Positions 43,230 to 48,067 of a stretch of 48,067 nt of DNA are shown here, piece by piece. Both the position numbers and the translations under genes were made by a program. The first letter of the stretch is position 1; each line of letters starts with the position of its first letter. The notes below the pieces were generated by a model. It made no database searches. It was not told the origin of the DNA and saw only the letters and a list, made by a program, of their open reading frames with translations. The DNA is from Tychonema sp. LEGE 06208 (lineage in GTDB: Bacteria; Cyanobacteriota; Cyanobacteriia; Cyanobacteriales; Microcoleaceae): the NCBI RefSeq assembly GCF_015207505.1, contig NZ_JADEWT010000038.1:1-48067 (forward strand), written 5' to 3'.

Positions 43230-43697
43230 TCAATCATCTCGAAAACCGGGATCGTTTTGTCTAGATGCCGATCGACTGGGCGCTGGTACATTAATCGCTG
43301 GCGAAGGCCCGGTATTTGCGGCGGAAACATTGCTGTCTCTGAATCCCAGCAGCAATTTTGCATCGGCAAAATATCTAGTCCACAGTTCGATTCTCGAATC
43401 TTTCTGCCAGTCGCGGCGCGATACTCTCGATCGCAAAACCGGAACTAACTGCCGGCTGCGAGTCGCTGTAATTATCACCGTAACTACTGTTAATTCGGGA
43501 TTTTCTTGAAACTGGCGGGCGATCGACAATGCGGCCAAATCTTCCGCCTGCTGCACTAAACCCGCAAAAGATTGACTGTCGTCCGAATTTAGGGTAAGAT
43601 AGCTTTCCTTAGTTTCAGCCAAAGCTATCGATGTGCTTGCTGCTCAACTGAGAGTTGCCAAGATGACGGCAGACAAAATGCGACGGTGCAAACTCAT
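43230..43697 (-). pseudogene. Secreted protein with a stop codon in its signal peptide
   Basis: ATG 43697 opens MSLHRRILSAVILATLS, then TGA (43646-43644), then in the same frame AASTSIALA before ETKESYLTLNSDD. Reading through the stop gives a complete signal peptide cut after ALA. The mature part (about 128 residues; FAGLVQQAEDLAALSIARQF, LTVVTVIITATRSRQLVPVLRSRVSRRDW) has no family I recognise. A TTG at 43622 could start a leaderless form, but it would lack export. The nonsense codon sits in the h-region, where any small residue would fit. It may be a point mutation or sequence error. Confidence 0.6.
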
Positions 43698-43996
43698 TAA
43701 TTTATTACTTAAATACTGACATTTGTTAATGATAACAAACAAAGATTAACCGTAAATTAAGCTAAAATTAAAACAATATTTTAGAGCGCAATGGAGACTT
43801 AGATCTAATCCGCTATTCATCGGAATTATTCATCTCTCTTATCTCCCTCTGTGCTCTCTGCGTTCTCTGCGGTTAAAATATTCCAATTCAACTTTAATAA
43901 AAATCTTGTGGTGGGCATTTCACCGGCCCCAAAAACAGAATTTAAATGCAGAACAGCTCGTAAATACCTGTGCGTAACCCCAACTCCCAATTCCCA

Positions 43997-44488
43997 ATGA
44001 AATCAACAAAATGTGCGATCGCCCTCGGTAGCAACTTAGGCGACTCCCTCGCCACACTCAAAAGCGCGATCGCCACTCTCAACAACACACCAAAAATCGC
44101 AGTAAAATCCCATTCTAGCTGGTATAAAACCGCCCCCGTCGGGCCTCCCCAACCCCATTACATCAACGCCTGTGCCATCCTAGAAGTTGCCCTAGAACCG
44201 AAACAATTGCTAGCAGCTTTATTAGAAATTGAAATAAAATTTAATCGGATTCGCCGCGAAAAATGGGGGCCGAGAACCCTCGACTTGGATTTGCTGCTGT
44301 ATGATGATTTAATCTTAGAAACTCCGACACTGACTTTACCTCATCCCCGGATGACCGAAAGAGCTTTTGTATTAGTACCTTTAGCAGAAATTGCGCCGGA
44401 TTGGGTGCATCCAGTGACGAAAAGCGCGATCGGGCAACTCCAGCAAACTGTAAACTGTTCGGGAGTGCAAAAAATGTTAAACAATTGA
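43997..44488 (+). CDS. folK: 2-amino-4-hydroxy-6-hydroxymethyldihydropteridine pyrophosphokinase
   Basis: FolK adds pyrophosphate from ATP to the pterin, one step before dihydropteroate synthase in folate synthesis. Family marks: CAIALGSNLGD at the start, SSWYKTAPVGPPQPHYINAC, IEIKFNRIRREKWGPRTLDLDLLLYDD (signature with the two Mg-binding Asp residues) and LTLPHPRMTERAFVLVPLAEIAPDW. Length (163 aa) is normal. The ATG at 43997 is chosen because upstream codons lie in repeated CCCAACTCCCAATTCCCAAT-like sequence. Heptamer repeats begin right at the stop. Confidence 0.95.
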   Translation: MKSTKCAIALGSNLGDSLATLKSAIATLNNTPKIAVKSHSSWYKTAPVGPPQPHYINACAILEVALEPKQLLAALLEIEIKFNRIRREKWGPRTLDLDLLLYDDLILETPTLTLPHPRMTERAFVLVPLAEIAPDWVHPVTKSAIGQLQQTVNCSGVQKMLNN

Positions 44489-44505
44489 CAGTTGACAGTT
44501 GACAG
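44487..44505. repeat. Short GACAGTT heptamer array at the folK stop
   Basis: TTGACAGTTGACAGTTGACA: about two and a half units, beginning within the folK stop codon. Same word as 30212-30260. Confidence 0.8.
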
Positions 44506-44675
44506 CGAGGTTTTTAGGATAGGGATTTACACCCCAGCCTAAAAACCTGACACCCTGAAAGCGGGGGTTTTAATCCCCTGAATTTTGATAATGTAAAAAT
44601 TGAGCAAAATTTAATGGCTTCAATCGCCTATGATGTCATAAATTAGTGCAATCAAACATTATTCGCTTATCGCTT

Positions 44676-45224
44676 ATGCCATTAGGAAAAGAACTACCCC
44701 AACTCCTCAAACAGCGCCTGTTTTACCAAGGGCGCAAATTCAACTTTGACGTAGCTAGCCTGCGCCTTCCCAACGGTTCCGAAGGCGACTGGGAATGTAT
44801 TCGCCACCCGGGTGGAGCACTTGCAGTTCCCGTCACTCCCGAAGGTAAACTCGTCTTGGTGCGGCAATATCGCTTCGCCGCCAAAGGACGGATTTTAGAA
44901 TTTCCCGCCGGGACGATCGAACTTAATGAAGATCCCGCAAAAACTATCAAACGCGAAATCGAAGAAGAAACCGGATATCGCGCCGGCAAATGGCAGGAAT
45001 TAGGCAAATTCATGCTCGCGCCAGGTTATTCTGACGAAATCATTTATGCTTTTTTAGCCCAAGATTTGGTCAAGCTGGAAGAGCCGCCAGAACAAGACGA
45101 TGATGAAGACATGGAAACAGTTTTGTTCACTCCAGAGGAATTAGAAAAAGCCATTTTAGCCGGGGAACCAATTGATGCAAAATCAATTTCTAGCTTTTTT
45201 CTAGCGCGCCCTTTTTTGATGTAA
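44676..45224 (+). CDS. Nudix hydrolase, ADP-ribose pyrophosphatase type
   Basis: A 182-residue Nudix enzyme. The Nudix box is complete: GTIELNEDPAKTIKREIEEETGY, fitting G-x5-E-x7-REUxEExGU. Around it are LVLVRQYRFAAKGRILEFPAG and MLAPGYSDEIIYAFLAQDL, features of ADP-ribose pyrophosphatases that split nucleoside diphosphate sugars. ATG 44676 is preferred to a GTG ten codons upstream, because the family starts near LGKELPQLL. It is followed by photolyase on the same strand at 91 bases; a shared repair or stress role is possible but unproven. Confidence 0.93.
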   Translation: MPLGKELPQLLKQRLFYQGRKFNFDVASLRLPNGSEGDWECIRHPGGALAVPVTPEGKLVLVRQYRFAAKGRILEFPAGTIELNEDPAKTIKREIEEETGYRAGKWQELGKFMLAPGYSDEIIYAFLAQDLVKLEEPPEQDDDEDMETVLFTPEELEKAILAGEPIDAKSISSFFLARPFLM

Positions 45225-45315
45225 AATAGTATCGCGGTGCGTCACTTAGATAGAGTCGTCAACAACTAGAATTCTGGCAGCGACGCACCTACAAAAATCT
45301 CAAACCTCAAATCAA

Positions 45316-46761
45316 ATGTCAGACTTAATTTTATTTTGGCACCGTCGAGATTTACGTATTTCTGACAACATCGGACTGGCTGCCGCGCGCCAGCAAAGCC
45401 CGAAAGTAGTCGGGATTTTTTGCCTGGATCGCAATATTCTCGATCGCGATGACGTAGCGCCAGCCAGAGTCACCTACATGATAGGTTGCTTGCAAAAACT
45501 TCAGCAGCATTACAGCGAAGCAGGCAGCCAATTGCTGATAATTCAAAATGAACCAAGTCACGGCATCCCAAAATTAGCAACCGCAATCGATGCCAAAGCA
45601 GTATTTTGGAACCGGGATGTTGAACCCTATGCAAAAGAGCGAGATATCAGCGTATCAAAAGCTCTCGAACAAGCAGGAATTAAAGTTGAAATTTTCTGGG
45701 ATCAAATCCTGCACGCCCCCGACGATATTCGCACCGGTGCAGGAAAACCCTACACAGTTTATACACCATTTTGGAAAAATTGGCACAGCCAACCCAAAGC
45801 TGAACCAGTAGAGACACTGCCGATAACTTATCTGGAATTAATGACCGGATTAAGCGCCCAAGAACAAGAAATCGCCAACCAAATAGGTGCAATAGAAACA
45901 CTGCCAACGGCATCTAGTTTGGGATTTACTTGGGAAAATCCATTAGTTTTAGAACCCGGAGAAGATGCCGCGCGAGCAAAGTTGGAAGAATTTTGCGAAA
46001 TCGCCATTTACGAATATCAAGAACAGCGAAATTTGCCCGCAAATAACGGCACATCGCAACTCAGCGCCGCCCTCAAATTCGGTGCAATTGGTATCCGCAC
46101 AGTTTGGCAAGCTACCCAGATAGTAATGGACACTTGCCGCAGCGAAGAAGCGCGCACAAGCATCCGCACTTGGCAACAGGAAATAGCGTGGCGAGAATTT
46201 TACCAACACGCCATGTATAACTTCCCTGAATTAGCAGATGGGCCCTACCGTCAAACATTCAAAAATTTTCCTTGGGAGAACGATGAAAAGCTGTTTCAAG
46301 CTTGGTGCAGGGGCAAAACTGGTTATCCGATTATCGATGCGGCAATGCGGCAGTTAAATCAGACTGGTTGGATGCACAATCGCTGTCGGATGATAGTCGC
46401 TAGTTTCCTCACCAAAGATTTAATTATTAACTGGCAGTGGGGTGAAAAATACTTCATGCAAAATTTGATTGACGGCGACCTTTCTGCTAACAATGGCGGC
46501 TGGCAGTGGAGCGCATCTAGCGGTATGGATCCGAAACCTTTGCGAATATTTAATCCCGCCAGTCAAGCTCAGAAATTTGACCGGGAAGGGGAATATATTC
46601 GGCACTGGGTTCCAGAATTGCGCCGAGTTGATACGAAACTTTTGCTAACAGGAAATATTTCACCTATAGAACGCCGGCTGCTTCATTATCCCGATCCGAT
46701 AGTAGACCACAAGGAGCAGCAGCGTAAGTTTAAGGAACTTTATAAACTGCAAAAAGTTTAA
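45316..46761 (+). CDS. phrA: Deoxyribodipyrimidine (CPD) photolyase, class I
   Basis: This flavoprotein uses light to split cyclobutane pyrimidine dimers in DNA. The N-terminal antenna domain starts [15 protein letters not shown], the usual photolyase opening. The C-terminal FAD domain has [68 protein letters not shown], and [28 protein letters not shown]. The tryptophans for electron transfer lie in these blocks. Length (481 aa) is right for class I; cyanobacterial relatives use a deazaflavin antenna. Start ATG 45316 fits the conserved N-terminus. Confidence 0.96.
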   Translation: MSDLILFWHRRDLRISDNIGLAAARQQSPKVVGIFCLDRNILDRDDVAPARVTYMIGCLQKLQQHYSEAGSQLLIIQNEPSHGIPKLATAIDAKAVFWNRDVEPYAKERDISVSKALEQAGIKVEIFWDQILHAPDDIRTGAGKPYTVYTPFWKNWHSQPKAEPVETLPITYLELMTGLSAQEQEIANQIGAIETLPTASSLGFTWENPLVLEPGEDAARAKLEEFCEIAIYEYQEQRNLPANNGTSQLSAALKFGAIGIRTVWQATQIVMDTCRSEEARTSIRTWQQEIAWREFYQHAMYNFPELADGPYRQTFKNFPWENDEKLFQAWCRGKTGYPIIDAAMRQLNQTGWMHNRCRMIVASFLTKDLIINWQWGEKYFMQNLIDGDLSANNGGWQWSASSGMDPKPLRIFNPASQAQKFDREGEYIRHWVPELRRVDTKLLLTGNISPIERRLLHYPDPIVDHKEQQRKFKELYKLQKV

Positions 46762-47344
46762 ATATCAAATGCAGTTGATTGATGGGGAATACCAGGTTAG
46801 ATCATTTCCGGTTACACTCCTGGTGATGTTGACTGTTCACTCTTCACCGTCAACCGTCAACCGTCAACCGTCAACTCGAATTTACTATTCCGATGAAGAG
46901 AGGAGTTGATCTGAAACAGGGCCGAAAGGACGATCGCATTATTTCGTCTGCTTTCGGGGAACTTGTACTAATTCTCAGAACTCGTGCAACAGTAGCTTTA
47001 GGGTGCATCGCCACTTGTCAATCCTCGCATTCGATCGACAATTTCGCATCGCTTTGCGGACTATGTAAAATTACGTAACAGCCTGGTGCGATACAAAAAA
47101 AAATTAGCTAATTTTGAGGAACAGACAAAAAGTATTTCAGGGCGATCGCGGATTATGAAGTCAGGGTGACGAGCGTGTCTCGGCTGAACGCACAGGTATT
47201 TGACCGCTTGGCTCAGATTGTGAATCAAAATCAATATGTTACGAAGAACTCAGAAAGCAGGCTTCTTGAAAAGAAACTCCACATTTCTTAAAGAAGCTGA
47301 GTTGCCTATTGTTTAAACCAAAGTAAAAGTATAGAGCAAAAATC
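46762..47344. other. Intergenic stretch without a credible gene
   Basis: Contains TTCCGGTTACACTCCTGG (about 46806), four ACCGTCA heptamers (46846-46873) and AT-rich sequence before the Gly-rich gene. A frame at 46893-47078 has unlikely composition and no ribosome site. An AAACCAAAGTAAAAGTATAGAGC stretch just upstream of ATG 47345 gives only a weak leader. Confidence 0.5.
46846..46873. repeat. Four tandem ACCGTCA heptamers
   Basis: Perfect 7-base units, a variant of the heptamer class found elsewhere in the window (TGACAGT, TGACTGT). Confidence 0.85.
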
Positions 47345-48067
47345 ATGGCTACTTTCACCGTCACTAACCTCAACGACAACGAAAGCGATCCCGGTTCCCT
47401 GCGATTTGCCATCAAACAGGCTAATGCCCAAGCAGGCGCAGACACAATTATCTTCGACCCAAATTTCTTTGCCGTACCCAGAACCATTGCCCTTTCAACA
47501 CAACTCATCGTCAACGACAGCCTCACCATCAAAGGCCCTGGAGTCAACAACCTGACTATCAGCGGCGATGCCAACAAAAATGGCAGCAACGACAATGGCG
47601 ATGTCCGCCTCTTCTTCGTCAACCAAGGGACTGTTCAATTCAACAACCTCACCCTGGCAAACGGTCGGGGCAAGGGTGGCGACGGCGGTGGAGGCGGCGG
47701 CGGTATGGGGGGTGTCCTGTTCATAAATGGTGGTAGCGTCACCGCCAATAACGTCACCTTCTCAAATAACCAAGCAATTGGTGGCAATGGCAGCTTTGGC
47801 AGTGGCGGTGGCGGTGGTGGTTTTGGTGGCTCTGGTGGCTCTGGTGGCAGTGGCCGTTATGGTGGCAGTGGCGGTGGCGGCTTTGGTGGCGGTGGCGGGA
47901 TTAGCAGTCTGTATGCCGGGGCTGGTGGCGGGGGCTTCAGTGGGGAAGGCGGTTACGAAACCGACAGTCGCGCACGAGGCGGGAGTGGTGCAGGCACTAT
48001 CTTTGGTGGCAACCCGGCAGGGGATGGTGGCAGTGATGGTGGCAGGGGCGGTGGTATTGGCGGTGGC
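47345..48067 (+). CDS. Large Gly-rich surface/repeat protein, N-terminal part only
   Basis: The frame runs open from ATG 47345 to the window end (241 codons). The start MATFTVTNLNDNESDPGSLR then FAIKQANAQAGADTIIFDPN matches the CSLREA-like opening (D-x-x-x-GSLR-AI-xAN...ADTI-F) of secreted parallel beta-helix proteins. TIALSTQLIVNDSLTIKGPG and LTISGD are beta-helix rungs. From about residue 98 it becomes a long Gly/Ser-rich region (GGDGGGGGGGMGG, GGSGGSGGSGRYGG). No N-terminal signal peptide is visible, as is usual for type I exported proteins with a C-terminal signal. A large extracellular adhesin-like protein is likely; its C-terminus lies outside the window. Confidence 0.8.
   Translation, partial: MATFTVTNLNDNESDPGSLRFAIKQANAQAGADTIIFDPNFFAVPRTIALSTQLIVNDSLTIKGPGVNNLTISGDANKNGSNDNGDVRLFFVNQGTVQFNNLTLANGRGKGGDGGGGGGGMGGVLFINGGSVTANNVTFSNNQAIGGNGSFGSGGGGGGFGGSGGSGGSGRYGGSGGGGFGGGGGISSLYAGAGGGGFSGEGGYETDSRARGGSGAGTIFGGNPAGDGGSDGGRGGGIGGG

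Noticed and set aside
43135..43509. Plus-strand frame of 124 residues
   Set aside because: It overlaps repeats (CTGTTTGGCCGATGCC) and is antisense to the secreted protein gene at 43230-43697.
46893..47078. Plus-strand frame of 61 residues after photolyase
   Set aside because: No ribosome site, unlikely composition, and nothing conserved that I can see.

Overview
The window looks like chromosome of a filamentous, non-heterocystous type cyanobacterium (Oscillatoriales such as Microcoleus/Oscillatoria/Phormidium). I infer this from the dense HIP1 octamers (GCGATCGC), a cyAbrB regulator, a Ycf46 homologue, a PhoX-type phosphatase, xisI, and many cyanobacterial short repeats (heptamer tandem repeats, GAAACCGGG palindromes, TAGTGCGGACTTTAGTCC elements). 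The exact genus is not provable from the sequence alone.

Layout. 0-3.1 kb: a 5'-truncated glycosyltransferase fused to a repeat, then a membrane-anchored protein of unknown function. 3.1-4.8 kb: a repeat-rich stretch with a 48-aa small protein and a decayed uracil phosphoribosyltransferase gene. 4.8-11.1 kb: a secreted DUF4360 protein, then a pyrimidine-degradation block. In that block a minus-strand operon (URC1 GTP-cyclohydrolase-II-like, a tandem-domain class III nucleotide cyclase, URC4/DUF1688) is divergent from a cytosine deaminase. 11.3-16.4 kb: queC, a TPR protein, a putative exported PD-(D/E)xK nuclease with a broken signal peptide plus a partner gene, a CorC/HlyC-type membrane protein, and a membrane-anchored protein. 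16.6-20.4 kb: tRNA-Ile(CAU), pyrR, cbiB, a GFA-type zinc protein, an Rrf2 regulator without cysteines, and cyAbrB. 21.2-32.6 kb: a large Cache/HAMP/PAS histidine kinase, a site-2 protease with CBS domains, DUF3616, Ycf46, DUF2470 and SPFH/flotillin-like proteins. 32.9-40.4 kb: an accessory, conflict-type region. It holds xisHI with xisH collapsed to 31 codons, a Tse2-like candidate toxin with a partner, an operon of a 51-aa two-helix membrane protein plus two different large GTPases, a frameshifted vMAP-HTH/STAND ATPase and a Uma2 nuclease. 40.7-48.1 kb: Tat-type PhoX with a candidate Pho box, a secreted protein with a stop in its signal peptide, folK, a Nudix hydrolase, CPD photolyase, and the start of a Gly-rich surface protein cut by the window end.

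How the genes fit together. The most coherent system is pyrimidine use. Cytosine deaminase makes uracil; URC1 and URC4 belong to the URC uracil-catabolism pathway; the third conserved enzyme of that pathway, a uracil phosphoribosyltransferase, is present only as a pseudogene 1.3 kb from URC4. PyrR, 8 kb further on, could supply that activity. A cyclase translationally coupled to URC4 is the unusual element. The second candidate system is the GTPase pair with its membrane microprotein, embedded among toxin-like and STAND genes.

At least six genes carry lesions: N-terminal truncation, internal stop, two single-base frameshifts, an in-frame deletion and a nonsense codon. This suggests active gene decay, although the single-base cases could be sequence errors.
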